Source of the DNA: Pelagomonas calceolata
Lineage: Eukaryota > Sar > Pelagophyceae > Pelagomonadales > Pelagomonadaceae
Reading direction: 5' to 3'
Assembly (NCBI GenBank): GCA_918797485.1
Contig: CAKKNE010000001.1
Location: forward strand, 2,914,001 to 2,978,000
Length of the DNA stretch: 64,000 nucleotides
The translations under genes were made by a program, and so were the position numbers. Shown one piece after another: positions 54,207 through 62,964 of this stretch. The notes below the pieces were generated by a model. It was not told the DNA's origin. It saw only the letters and a list, made by a program, of their open reading frames with translations, and ran no database searches. Numbering within the stretch: position 1 is the first letter of the stretch; each line of letters opens with the position of its first letter.

Positions 54207-55886
54207 CTACTCACCCCTCGCAAACAGCGCGGCGCGCGCGCGCTCGCCGACGCACGGCGCCGCCGCGTTCACGCGCGCCGTCACGCCGGAGTCGCACGCC
54301 GCGCGGTCGCGCGCGGACGCGCCGTGCTGGCAGGCGAGCAGCTCTAGGAGCGCCTCCCGCAGGCCCCGCAGCGCGCAGGCCGCGTCCGCGTGCGCGGCGA
54401 CGTTCCGGCGCTCGAACGCGTCGAAGTCGTCCTCGATGGTCTCGGGGAGCGCGTAGAGCTCCGTCGCGATCGGTGTAGAGACGCGGCCGCGCGGCGGCCC
54501 GCCCTCAAAAATAGGCGCGCCCGGGTCGCGCTCCCAGCGGTACCACTCCGTGAACCGCCAGCCGGGGACACGCAGCGAGTAGCCCATCACCGGTATATCC
54601 TTGGCGCTCAGGCGCTTGCAGTTCGCGTCCCACATCTTGCTCCAGTCCCGCGGGCAGCGCGGGTACTGCGTCAGGCTGAAATTTCGTATTTGCGAGCGAG
54701 TATCGCGGAGGACGGGCACCAGGGAAGACCCCTGGACGTCCTCCGGGACCTTTGACAAGTGCGCCAGGTCGGCGAGCGTCCGGTAGATGTCAATTAACTC
54801 AACGGGGGCTCGAGTCCGTCCCGGTTTGATACCCGGCGCCCGGATCACGAACGGCACGCGCGCCGAATGTTCAAATAACGTATGCTTCGTCCAGGACGCC
54901 TGCTCGCCCAGATGGAAGCCGTGGTCCGAGCTCAACAACACAATTGTATCCTCCTTCCCTCCACGAGCGTCGAGCGCGTCCAACACTTCCCCCGACAACT
55001 GGTCGACCCACGACACGCACGCCATGTACCCGCGCACCAAGTCCCGCTGCATTTGGACAGGCAGAGGCCGATTGATCATAACCTTCTTCGTCCCGTATTC
55101 ACGGGTGGTCATCGTGTGGCACCCTTCGTTCGCCCACGCGACGTCTGGCATGTCCACGGGCACCTGCCTCGTTCTTCTAGGTGCTCTTATGTTCGACGTT
55201 CCGTACAAGTCGTAAAATCTTTTGGGGACGTGCCAGCGCAGGTGCGGCCGGTAGAGGCCACACGCGACGAAGAACGGTTTTTTTTTTGTTCGGGCAATTG
55301 ACATGGCCTCGATACTATAATCCGCCGTCCGCCGGTCCATGAAGTCCACGTCGGGACCCTCCGTCGGGCAGACGTCCAGGAACTTGTTTGATTGAGGATG
55401 GCGCTCCGCGCACCGCGTCAGGTTCTTCGTTAAATGTAAATAGGGCATCTCGCCCGACCAGCTCCTTCCTTCGTCGTACATCGGCGGCTTGCCCGGCTGG
55501 TAGGTCTTGCCCGCGCCCAGCGTCACGTAGCCCTTGCTCCGGAAGAACTCGGGCAGCGCGATCGCGTCAGGCGTCGTCGACCGGAAGTGGTCCACGAAGT
55601 TGTACACTCTCAACGAGTCGGGCCGCCGGCCCGTCATGAACGAGTTGCGCGACGGCGCGCAGACGCTCAGCTGGCAGTAGGCCCGCTCGAAGACCACGCC
55701 CTCGCGCGCGAGCGCGTCGAGGCGCGGCGTCTGCGTCTCGCGCTGGCCGTAGGCGCCGAGCTGCGGCCGCAGGTCGTCGACGAGCAGCCAGAGCACGTTG
55801 ACGGGCTTCTTTTTTTGCTTCTTCTTGCTGCTGGCCGCAGCGGCGGCCGCGCCGAGCAGCACGGCCAAAGAGGTGCTCCGCCTCAT
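54207..55886 (-). CDS. Iduronate-2-sulfatase-like sulfatase, secreted
   Basis: 559 residues, ATG 55886. MRRSTSLAVLLGAAAAAAS is a signal peptide. The sulfatase core starts NVLWLLVDDLRPQLGAYG; the formylglycine site is CQLSVCAPSRNSFMTGRRPD (CxPSR). Other blocks are GLYRPHLRWHVPKRF, SSDHGFHLGEQASWTKHTLF and LIDIYRTLADLA, all typical of iduronate-2-sulfatases. It desulfates extracellular or lysosomal sulfated polysaccharides or steroids; the substrate is open. C-terminal 80 residues are variable with several cysteines. The frame is open upstream to 56150 but the signal peptide fixes the start. Confidence 0.9.
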   Translation of the reverse strand: MRRSTSLAVLLGAAAAAASSKKKQKKKPVNVLWLLVDDLRPQLGAYGQRETQTPRLDALAREGVVFERAYCQLSVCAPSRNSFMTGRRPDSLRVYNFVDHFRSTTPDAIALPEFFRSKGYVTLGAGKTYQPGKPPMYDEGRSWSGEMPYLHLTKNLTRCAERHPQSNKFLDVCPTEGPDVDFMDRRTADYSIEAMSIARTKKKPFFVACGLYRPHLRWHVPKRFYDLYGTSNIRAPRRTRQVPVDMPDVAWANEGCHTMTTREYGTKKVMINRPLPVQMQRDLVRGYMACVSWVDQLSGEVLDALDARGGKEDTIVLLSSDHGFHLGEQASWTKHTLFEHSARVPFVIRAPGIKPGRTRAPVELIDIYRTLADLAHLSKVPEDVQGSSLVPVLRDTRSQIRNFSLTQYPRCPRDWSKMWDANCKRLSAKDIPVMGYSLRVPGWRFTEWYRWERDPGAPIFEGGPPRGRVSTPIATELYALPETIEDDFDAFERRNVAAHADAACALRGLREALLELLACQHGASARDRAACDSGVTARVNAAAPCVGERARAALFARGE

Positions 55887-56256
55887 GGCCGCCGCGACTT
55901 GCGGATGCTTCGCGTATTTATCGTGGCATTTTGCAATTGTCCACAGAGCTGTGCATGCGTATATATGCGAGCAGCACCACCCAAAAAAAAATTGACGAAA
56001 ACCCGCCAGTTGCGCAGTGTTTGCTGCACTCGTGCCATACGGCCCGCCTGGCTCCGCTGTTTGCACAGAAAACTTAGCGAGGAGAGCCTGGCACACGGTG
56101 TATCCGTACGCATTGGAAAAAATTGCACGCTTAGCGCGGTTCAGAGACAACCTACAGCAGTGAGAGCATTTTGCCTCAACCTCGGTGCTCAGCGTCAGAA
56201 AGCATCAACGACTGCTTGCACGTCACGCACGTAGCCGCTAGCAAGTATACGCAGCA
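55887..56256. other. Divergent intergenic region
   Basis: 370 bases, low GC for this window, between the sulfatase and the lumen-protein gene. Contains an A-run at 55982-55990. GCCGCTAGCAAG at 56234 is a partial motif copy. Confidence 0.35.
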
Positions 56257-56814
56257 ATGCCGACCCGTCTACTGCTCGCCCTTGCCGCGGTGCAAGCCTT
56301 GCGGCACGCGCCTTGCCGGCCGGCGCCCACGCCGCGCCGGCCGGCGCCCGCGCCGTGCCGGCCGGCGCCCGCGCCCGCGGCCGTCGGCCGCCGCGCGGCG
56401 CTCGCGGCATCATTGATGATCCTGCCGCGCAAAACACACGCCGAGGAGGCGAAGAACGAGGTCGTCCCCGGCAGCGACGAGTTCCTCGCGGCGGCCGGCC
56501 TCAAGAAGAAGACGGTCCTGAACGCCGACGGCGAGTACTTCGACGAGGCGAAGGAGGCCGGCAGCTGGCAGGATGCCTGGGCCCAGCGCGCCGCCAAGGC
56601 GTCGAAGATGTCCGGCGACGACATCCTGAACGCCGCGCGCGGCGCGGGCAACGTCGACGCGAGCCAGCCGGAGTCGGCGAAGGCCCGGAAGCGGCGCGCG
56701 GTCGCGGCCTGCCGGACGGACGCGGTGCGCGAGCGCATGGCCGCGGGGACCGCGGGCGAGTGCCTCGAGCGCGCGCTCGCCGGCGAGACGGACTTCGTGC
56801 TGGGTAAGTCCTGA
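56257..56814 (+). CDS. Thylakoid-lumen protein with Tat signal, function unknown
   Basis: 185 residues. The presequence is tripartite: signal peptide MPTRLLLALAAVQALRHA, a Pro/Arg transit region with three PxPxxRPAP repeats, and VGRRAALAASLMILPRKTHA, a twin-arginine lumen signal with an AxA-like cleavage. The mature part is helical and charged (EEAKNEVVPGSDEFLAAAGL; DEAKEAGSWQDAWAQRAAKA) with two cysteines. No family recognised. Imported through the secondary plastid and Tat route by inference. The stop is at 56812-56814. Confidence 0.75.
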   Translation: MPTRLLLALAAVQALRHAPCRPAPTPRRPAPAPCRPAPAPAAVGRRAALAASLMILPRKTHAEEAKNEVVPGSDEFLAAAGLKKKTVLNADGEYFDEAKEAGSWQDAWAQRAAKASKMSGDDILNAARGAGNVDASQPESAKARKRRAVAACRTDAVRERMAAGTAGECLERALAGETDFVLGKS

Positions 56815-56917
56815 CTCATGATGTGAGAGAATCAGAGAGATCATTGTGAGAGGCTGAAAACTTGAAACCCGTCTCGTAGGCGGTCTCAACGCGGCAGGAT
56901 AAAATATTCGGACCTAG

Positions 56918-58108
56918 TTAGCATATCGCCCCCGCCAATAACCTCCTGTCGCCCTCGGGGAGCCGCGCGGCCGCCGCCGCGAGCGCGCGCCAGCCCTCGG
57001 GCTCGGCGATGAACGTCTTGTGGTAGACGTAGACGAAGAGCGCCATGATGAACTCGCAGTCCACGCGATCCGTGACGCCGCCGTGGCCCGGGATCAGCGA
57101 GTCGAAGTCCTTCACCTCGTACGCGCGCTTGATCGCCGACGCGAGGAAGCCGCCGAACGGCGCGACGACCGACGCGAACAGCCCGAAGACCACGGCGTGG
57201 AGCTGGATCGGGCTCACGTCACGTAACGTGACGAAACCGAGCTTCATCTCGCTCCGCGTCCGGAACACGGCCGCGGGCTCGCACGCGAGCGGCTCGTGGA
57301 ACCGTAACGTCAGGGACGTGGCCGGGCAGCTCAGCCACCTGCTCCTCGCGAAGAGGGGCGCCGTGTAGAACGCGACGACGATCGTCGACACCAGCGCGCC
57401 CACGAAGCCCTCCCACGTTTTCTTCGGCGAGAGCGAGAAGAACGGCTGCGTGATGAACCGCCTCCCCAGTAACGCCCCCCAGGCATAGGCCCAGCAGTCG
57501 TTGTGCACGACGAGCCAGACGGGGAAGAAGAACCAAAAGAGCCCCTCGAAGATGTTGTGCGCGACGAACTTCATCTGCCCCACGACGATACACAGCGTCA
57601 CGATGGTCCAGCTTAATTGACCGACCTGATATCTGACAGCATCCACCCGCAGCGTGTAGACCGATAAGGTGAAAACCACACAATATAGGAAGAACGAGAT
57701 CGCCTCCCAGTACCGCGAGAAGGGCTGCGTGAGTTTATGCTGCGTGTGGTTCTGGAGGGCAAACTCATGCACAAAGTCCGCATAAACATAAAACTGGGCC
57801 GCGTAGAACCAGCCCCACTGTAAGGTACGAAACAAGGGCATCGCCTTCTCGGTGTCCTTCTTGTAGTCCTGGTACCTCACATTAAGTAATTCCCGGAAAC
57901 TCAAAACTTGGAGCATCAATATCAATAACCACACATAAAAGTGGCCCGCCCACAGGATACATAAGAAGCAGACCATCATCGCGAGCGCCGCTTTTGCTCT
58001 TGTGGCAAAGGACCGCCAGAAGCCCGGCTGCGTCACGGCCGGCGGCGGCCGCGGCGGCTTTTCGGGCGCGGCTTTACCAGAGGCGCTGCTGCGCCGCGTC
58101 GCGACCAT
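56918..58108 (-). CDS. Phosphatidate cytidylyltransferase (CDP-diacylglycerol synthase)
   Basis: Makes CDP-DAG from phosphatidic acid and CTP, the precursor of PI, PG and cardiolipin, in the ER. 396 residues with a basic cytosolic N-terminus and about eight TM segments. Signatures: VHNDCWAYAWGALLGRRFIT, FSLSPKKTWEGFVGAL and SAIKRAYEVKDFDSLIPGHG with GGVTDRVDCEF, matching the CDS signature (S-x-x-KR...KD-x-x-x-x-IPGHGG-x-x-DR-x-D). ATG 58108. Frame intact. Confidence 0.94.
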   Translation of the reverse strand: MVATRRSSASGKAAPEKPPRPPPAVTQPGFWRSFATRAKAALAMMVCFLCILWAGHFYVWLLILMLQVLSFRELLNVRYQDYKKDTEKAMPLFRTLQWGWFYAAQFYVYADFVHEFALQNHTQHKLTQPFSRYWEAISFFLYCVVFTLSVYTLRVDAVRYQVGQLSWTIVTLCIVVGQMKFVAHNIFEGLFWFFFPVWLVVHNDCWAYAWGALLGRRFITQPFFSLSPKKTWEGFVGALVSTIVVAFYTAPLFARSRWLSCPATSLTLRFHEPLACEPAAVFRTRSEMKLGFVTLRDVSPIQLHAVVFGLFASVVAPFGGFLASAIKRAYEVKDFDSLIPGHGGVTDRVDCEFIMALFVYVYHKTFIAEPEGWRALAAAAARLPEGDRRLLAGAIC

Positions 58109-58552
58109 GGTGCAAGGCCAAGTCCTCTGCTATGGGTGAAGCTCGCCGGGAGGCGCCGGGCGCGACGTGCGGCGCCCCGTGGCAGCGCTGGGCCGGGACG
58201 TTGCAAGGCTGCTCTAATTGCGTGTCAACGGGCTTGCAACTGCTCGTTCCTGGGCCGCTGCTGCGTACGTGTGACGGGATAGCGTGTAAGACACTAGCAA
58301 GCACGGCGACGAACCTCGTCGTCCCCTGTGCACGTCAGTGCACGTCAGAGGTTCCTCGGTGACCCCTTTCAACACAGCGCTGCGGTGCTGCATCCTGCGA
58401 CGCGTCTAAATGCCCCACGCCCACGCCATCGGGCTAGGCTACAGCGGGCCGACGCGCCGATGGCGCAACGACGGACGGCCATCCGCAGGGCGGTGATCTA
58501 TTCTTATCGCTGCGACGTCCACCAAAAAAACTAAGGGGCGCCCGGCCAAAAA
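58109..58552. other. Divergent intergenic region
   Basis: 444 bases between CDS synthase (leftward) and the MFS gene (rightward). Minus-sense dispersed motif at 58279-58302. CACGTCAGTG(C)ACGTCAGAG at 58331 is a short direct repeat. CGCCATCGG/CCGATGGCG at 58425 and 58457 form an inverted pair resembling the introner interior. Confidence 0.4.
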
Positions 58553-59956
58553 ATGCCGCCCGCGCGGGCCGCCGACGAGGCGCACCTCTCCTGGATCCTG
58601 CCCGTGCTCTTCCTCGAGTTTTTGGCGATTGCCATCACCAAATCATTACTTCCGGAGAGGCTGAACGCCTTCTTCGGCGATAACGTCTACGTGTGGCTCG
58701 GCGCGGGCGAGACCGCGAAAGGTTTTTTGGCTTTTTTAGCATGCCCCATGATGGGGCGGCTGAGCGATTCTACGGGAAGACGACCCTGCCTGCTGTTCAC
58801 GATACTAGGAACGACGGCGCCCTGCTGGGTCCTGGCTTTCACGGACAACTTGATCATCTACATCGTCGCCTTGGCGGCGTCGGGCGCGGCCGCGGCGACG
58901 TTCACGCTCGTCTTCGCCTACATATCGGACGTCACGCCGCCGTCGGACCGAGCGGCGGCCTACGGGTCGGCCTTGGCGACCCTGGGCCTCTCGTTCACCG
59001 TCGGGCCGCCCCTTGGCGCGTTACTATCAAGACGCGTCGGCGACCGGCGCGTCTTCCTCGTGGCTCTAGCTATCGCGTTGTTCGACACATTTCTGGTCGG
59101 GGCCGCGCTGCCCGAGAGCCTGCCCCCTGCGAAGAGACATCACAAACCTATGTGGGACCCGCGGCGGACGTTCCAATTACTAGAGAAGGACTTGTACCTG
59201 CGACGCGTCGCGGGCGTCGTGTTGTGCTACTATTCGGGTGTCTGGGCCCTAGTGACAACATTAGTAGTGTACGCGGTGCGCGTGTTCGGATTGAGTACGG
59301 TGCAGGTGGGCTACTTACTAAGTCTCTACGGGCTGTGCACCATGGTGGCCGAATCCGTGATTGTGAGGTACGCCGTGCCTCTATTGGGCGAGCTCCCGAC
59401 GGCGCGTTTGGGTCTGCTGGCGTTCGCGGCGCAATGTTGCATCGTGGCGGGCGCGACGTCACCAGAACCGCTCTTCGCCTCGGTGGCGCTTTCATTAGTT
59501 TCTAACCTCGTATATCCCGCGCTCTCGGCCCTCGTCGCGCGGCGCGCGGAGGCGACGGAGGTGGGCGAGGCCCTCGGCGCGCTGAACGGCGTCAAGGCCC
59601 TCACGGAGGGCGTCGGGCCCCTCGGTTTTGGCCTGGTCATGGTCGAGTTCGAGCGGACGGCCCTGCCGGGCCTGCCCTACCTGGCGTGCGCGGCCCTGGC
59701 GCTCCTCGCGTGGGCGCTCTCGCACCGGCTGCCCGATTTACAAAAGGACGAGGACGAGGGCGACGAGGAGCTCGTCGGGCTCCTCGCGGCGGACGACGGC
59801 GGCGTGGCGGCGGAGGACGCGGCGGCGATGGAGAAGCGGCGGCTCAAGGCGCTCGTCGCGGGCTACGCGCCGCCGCTGACGCTCTCCCCGGCGGCCTTCG
59901 CGGCGGGCGGTAGTAGTAGTAGCGCGCCGGAGCGGGAGGTGCCCCCTGCTGCCTAA
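58553..59956 (+). CDS. Major facilitator superfamily transporter, MFSD14/HIAT1-like
   Basis: 467 residues, 11-12 TM segments. MFS motif A between TM2 and TM3 is PMMGRLSDSTGRRPCLL; the second half carries LSLVSNLVYPALSALVARR. The layout with GETAKGFLAFL and GVKALTEGVGPLGFG resembles the HIAT1/MFSD14 and tetracycline-resistance type group. Substrate unknown. A charged C-terminal tail (residues 400-467) is cytosolic. The ATG is preceded by an A-run (AAAAAATG). Confidence 0.85.
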   Translation: MPPARAADEAHLSWILPVLFLEFLAIAITKSLLPERLNAFFGDNVYVWLGAGETAKGFLAFLACPMMGRLSDSTGRRPCLLFTILGTTAPCWVLAFTDNLIIYIVALAASGAAAATFTLVFAYISDVTPPSDRAAAYGSALATLGLSFTVGPPLGALLSRRVGDRRVFLVALAIALFDTFLVGAALPESLPPAKRHHKPMWDPRRTFQLLEKDLYLRRVAGVVLCYYSGVWALVTTLVVYAVRVFGLSTVQVGYLLSLYGLCTMVAESVIVRYAVPLLGELPTARLGLLAFAAQCCIVAGATSPEPLFASVALSLVSNLVYPALSALVARRAEATEVGEALGALNGVKALTEGVGPLGFGLVMVEFERTALPGLPYLACAALALLAWALSHRLPDLQKDEDEGDEELVGLLAADDGGVAAEDAAAMEKRRLKALVAGYAPPLTLSPAAFAAGGSSSSAPEREVPPAA

Positions 59957-60351
59957 TATTTGTGGTTGTTAATTAAATTTCGTCGTGACTCTCGTGTTGC
60001 GGCCTGTCGAGCGCGATGCTCGCGACTAGATTTTCCGCCGCATCGCGAATCAGCAGGTGCTCGCCGTGCTGGAGGCGCCAGCCCTCGGCGCCGCCAGGCG
60101 GCACCTGCCGCGGTGGCGCGAGGGCGTGCGTGACGCCGAACGCCTCCTGCATGCGGTTCCGGAGCGCGAGCGCGGTATGCCACTGTCTGTGTCGGATGAA
60201 AAAGGGCTTTAACTAGTGACTAGTGGTGTGAGGCACTAGAATTCAGGTGAGAGCGGAAAATACCCTGTCTTCTTGTCCCAAGCAGGGATGCATGCCCTAC
60301 GCGGAGGCCTACAGCTGGGTGCGCGCCGTCCCAGCTTAGAAATAAATTACA
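59957..60351. other. Intergenic region with a coding-like minus-strand stretch
   Basis: Between the MFS gene and POLR3K, convergent. The minus-strand reading 60192-59973 (QWHTALALRNRMQEAFGVTH, then EGWRLQHGEHLLIRDAAENL and a stop) has real-protein composition, and a pyrimidine-rich CCCTTTTTCATCCGACACAG just upstream looks like a 3' splice acceptor. It may be the last exon of an unseen gene or a fragment. Confidence 0.35.
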
Positions 60352-60684
60352 TTACTCGTTCCACCGGTGGCCGCATTTCTTGTCGCAGCACCGGTAGAAG
60401 ATCGTCATGGGCTCGTCGGCGGACCGGATCTGCAGCTGCTTGAAGAACGCCTCGCCGTGGCCGCAGGCCGGGCACCGCACGCTCGTGCGGTCCTGGCCGT
60501 CGTCGTCGGCGCCGATGATGTCCTCCACGGCCTTCTTCCGCGTCGGCACGTCGACCTTGCGCTTCCGCCGCGGCCGGTGCACGTACGGGCAGAGCGGGCA
60601 GAAGAACTGGAGCCGCGCGACGGGCGTGCCCTTGTCCTCGACGTGCACCTGCAGCAACGTCCCGTCGTGCGGGCAGAACTGCAT
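60352..60684 (-). CDS. POLR3K: RNA polymerase III subunit POLR3K/RPC10
   Basis: TFIIS-like subunit needed for RNA cleavage, termination and reinitiation by Pol III. 110 residues, as usual. N-terminal zinc ribbon: MQFCPHDGTLL...FFCPLCPYVHRP. C-terminal ribbon: VRCPACGHGEAFFKQLQIRS then ADEPMTIFYRCCDKKCGHRW, with the acidic cleavage dipeptide DE and the RSADEPMT block nearly invariant in eukaryotes. ATG 60684. Confidence 0.95.
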   Translation of the reverse strand: MQFCPHDGTLLQVHVEDKGTPVARLQFFCPLCPYVHRPRRKRKVDVPTRKKAVEDIIGADDDGQDRTSVRCPACGHGEAFFKQLQIRSADEPMTIFYRCCDKKCGHRWNE

Positions 60685-61342
60685 GGCGCGCGCGGCCGCC
60701 TGAGCGGCGGCTCGCTCGCGCGGCTCCGGCCGCTCTCGCGCCGCGCCCCGCGCGTCGGGCGCGGCCGCGCGTCACGCTGTTTTTTCGCGTCGCGCAGCCT
60801 ACGGTCGCCGTGCCACGCGCCGCGGAGGCGCACCGCTGCGTCCTGCACCGCTCCGGGCGCACCGCTGCTTGCTGACCCTGGGTGCCGCTACCTAGAAATC
60901 AGTGCACCGAGGGCCGTTTCGCTCGCTCGCAACGCACGAATGCGCACGCGACGCGCAGATGACTTCTGCCGATGACTTCTGCGGTACCAAATGCTATGTC
61001 TCGCAAAGCACAGCGGGGGCCCAAGCCTTAGAGCTAGATGATAGACACTAGACTCAAGACAACTAACCCCTGCCGGATCGTCTCTACGGAAAAAGAACAC
61101 CGCCCACCCGTCCAAAGAGAGTCGGGCAAAAACCAGGCGGCCGGCAGGAGTGCGGGGCGCGGGCCGGCGCCATCCTTAATTCCCGGCCGGCGCGCGCGAA
61201 CCCGGGTCGGGCGCAAGAAGCCACGCGGCGGGACCGACCGGCCGGGCGCGAAGCCACGAACGCAGCCCCGCGCGCGACGCCCCAGCCCAAGCCAACCAAG
61301 GAGCAGGACAGCACTGCAGCCGGGGGCGCCCCCGACTAAACC
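60685..61342. other. Divergent intergenic region
   Basis: About 660 bases between POLR3K and the HIR gene. GATGACTTCTGC is duplicated at 60958 and 60970. The part from 61130 on is very GC-rich, the 5' flank of HIR. No gene seen. Confidence 0.35.
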
Positions 61343-62137
61343 ATGTCCGGCTGCGCCTGCATCGAGTGCGTCCAGCAGAGCGACGCCGCCGTCGTGGAGA
61401 GGTGGGGCGGCTTCAGCCACACGCTGGGCCCGGGCATGAACTTCGTGCTGTGGCCCGTGTACCAGGTCGCCGGCACGCTCTCCCTGAAAGTGCAGCAGCT
61501 CGAGGTCAAGTGCGAGACGAAGACCCTGGACAACGTGTTCATCGAGGTCATCGTCGCGATCCAGTACAACGTGCTCCAGGAGAAAGTGCGCGAGGCGTTC
61601 TACGAGCTCACGAACCCGCGGCGCCAGATCACGGCCTACGTGTACGACGTCGTGCGCTCGACGCTGCCGCGGAATACGTTGGATAGGGCCTTCGAGTCGA
61701 AAGAAGAGATCGCCGTCGCCATCAAGAAGTCGCTGTCCGCGACGATGCACCGCTTCGGCTACCTCATCGTGAACGCGCTGGTCACGGACATGACGCCGGA
61801 CTCGCGCGTCCGCGCGGCGATGAACGAGATCAACGCGTCGAAGCGCTTGAAAGAGGCGTCGGCCGAGAAGGCCGAGGGCGACAAGGTTCTGGTGGTCAAG
61901 TCCGCCGAGGCCGAGGCCGAGTCGAAGTATTTGTCGGGCGTCGGCGTCGCGCGGCAGAGAAAAGCTATCGTGGACGGCCTCAAGGGCAGCATCGCGGGGT
62001 TCACGTCGAACATCACGGGCACGTCGCCCAAGGACGTCGTGGACCTGCTGCTGATCACGCAGTACTTCGACATGCTCCGCGACATCGGGTCGCGGCCCGA
62101 GTGCTCCACGGTCTACATCCCCGAGGAGGACGAGTAA
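61343..62137 (+). CDS. HIR-type SPFH/stomatin-prohibitin family protein
   Basis: 264 residues, strongly like plant hypersensitive-induced-reaction proteins: DAAVVERWGGFSHTLGPGMN, LSLKVQQLEVKCETKTLDNV, TNPRRQITAYVYDVVRSTLP, TPDSRVRAAMNEINASKRLK, EAEAESKYLSGVGVARQRKA and KDVVDLLLITQYFDMLRDIG. HIRs form oligomers on membrane microdomains. The N-terminal MSGCACIEC is likely palmitoylated, replacing a TM. In plants they scaffold immune signalling; in algae the role is unknown. Confidence 0.94.
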   Translation: MSGCACIECVQQSDAAVVERWGGFSHTLGPGMNFVLWPVYQVAGTLSLKVQQLEVKCETKTLDNVFIEVIVAIQYNVLQEKVREAFYELTNPRRQITAYVYDVVRSTLPRNTLDRAFESKEEIAVAIKKSLSATMHRFGYLIVNALVTDMTPDSRVRAAMNEINASKRLKEASAEKAEGDKVLVVKSAEAEAESKYLSGVGVARQRKAIVDGLKGSIAGFTSNITGTSPKDVVDLLLITQYFDMLRDIGSRPECSTVYIPEEDE

Positions 62138-62274
62138 TTTTCTCAGTTAAGTTAATCATATCCCGTCGACGGGATAGTTATAGTACGGCGCTCTCCCCAA
62201 GGAGGTCGTCACGAGAGACTCCTGAAGGCGGCGGCGGTGTACACAACAGCAGGGACAGGCAGGCGGGCGAAAGA

Positions 62275-62613
62275 CTAGCCGTTGCCGGCGGCGGAGATGC
62301 GCGGGATGTCGTTGTGCTCCGTCATTGTCGACAATTTTTCGTTGAGGTCGTCGACGCGCTCGCGGTGCGACTTCGCCGCGCCGCTCGCGGCGGCCTCCTT
62401 CCGCCGGGCCACGAGGCGCCGCTTGTGTGCGCGCTCGGTCTCCGTCAGGCCGTCGTCCCGCGCGGCGGCCGCGGGCGCGGCGGCCGCGGCGGGCGCCGCG
62501 GGCGCGAGCTCGACGAGCGCGGCCGCGTCGAGGCCGCGCTTCTTGTTTTTCTTCTTCTTGCCGCCCTTGAGCTTCAGGCCGCCGCCGCGGACCACGTTCT
62601 TGTAGGCGTCCAT
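62275..62613 (-). CDS. FAM32A-like spliceosomal protein
   Basis: 112 residues. Layout as in FAM32A: basic N-terminus (KLKGGKKKKNKKRG), variable Ala-rich linker, then the conserved end SHRERVDDLNEKLSTMTEHN followed by DIPRIS (human SHKQRVEDFNRHLDTLTEHYDIPKVS). In the human C* complex the C-terminus reaches the active site and helps exon ligation. The family's C-terminal WTK is not seen here; the end is AAGNG. ATG 62613. Confidence 0.88.
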   Translation of the reverse strand: MDAYKNVVRGGGLKLKGGKKKKNKKRGLDAAALVELAPAAPAAAAAPAAAARDDGLTETERAHKRRLVARRKEAAASGAAKSHRERVDDLNEKLSTMTEHNDIPRISAAGNG

Positions 62614-62964
62614 GTCGCGCGGCGCTTGTGCTTACCCCAAAAGCTCTTTGTAAAGGGCCAGGCGCTCGCGCTCTGAAGGCAATACGACTAGTGTGGGCGA
62701 ATCTGCGGCAGACCGAGCTCAGCTTTCGGCCAAGAATCGCTGGCGGCTATAGCCCAAAAACACTCGGGCGCACCCGATAGCGAGAGACACTCTAGACGAT
62801 TTTAGGCGGACTTTCCTTTCGAGACCAGTCCTCCCTGGAGTCGTCGTCATCGCCGCCCAAGGGTGTCGTCGGGGGTCGCGGGCGCCGGGCAGGGTTCCAA
62901 TTTTGGGCGGGTACCGGGTGGCTGCCGGCGCGCCGCGCACGGGCAGCCCGGCTAGGCAAAAACC
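62614..62964. other. Divergent intergenic region
   Basis: About 350 bases between FAM32A and MKS1; no features seen. Confidence 0.3.

Noticed and set aside
58425-58466. CGCCATCGG/CCGATGGCG inverted pair as an introner
   Set aside because: Shares only the short interior motif; element ends and gene context are missing.
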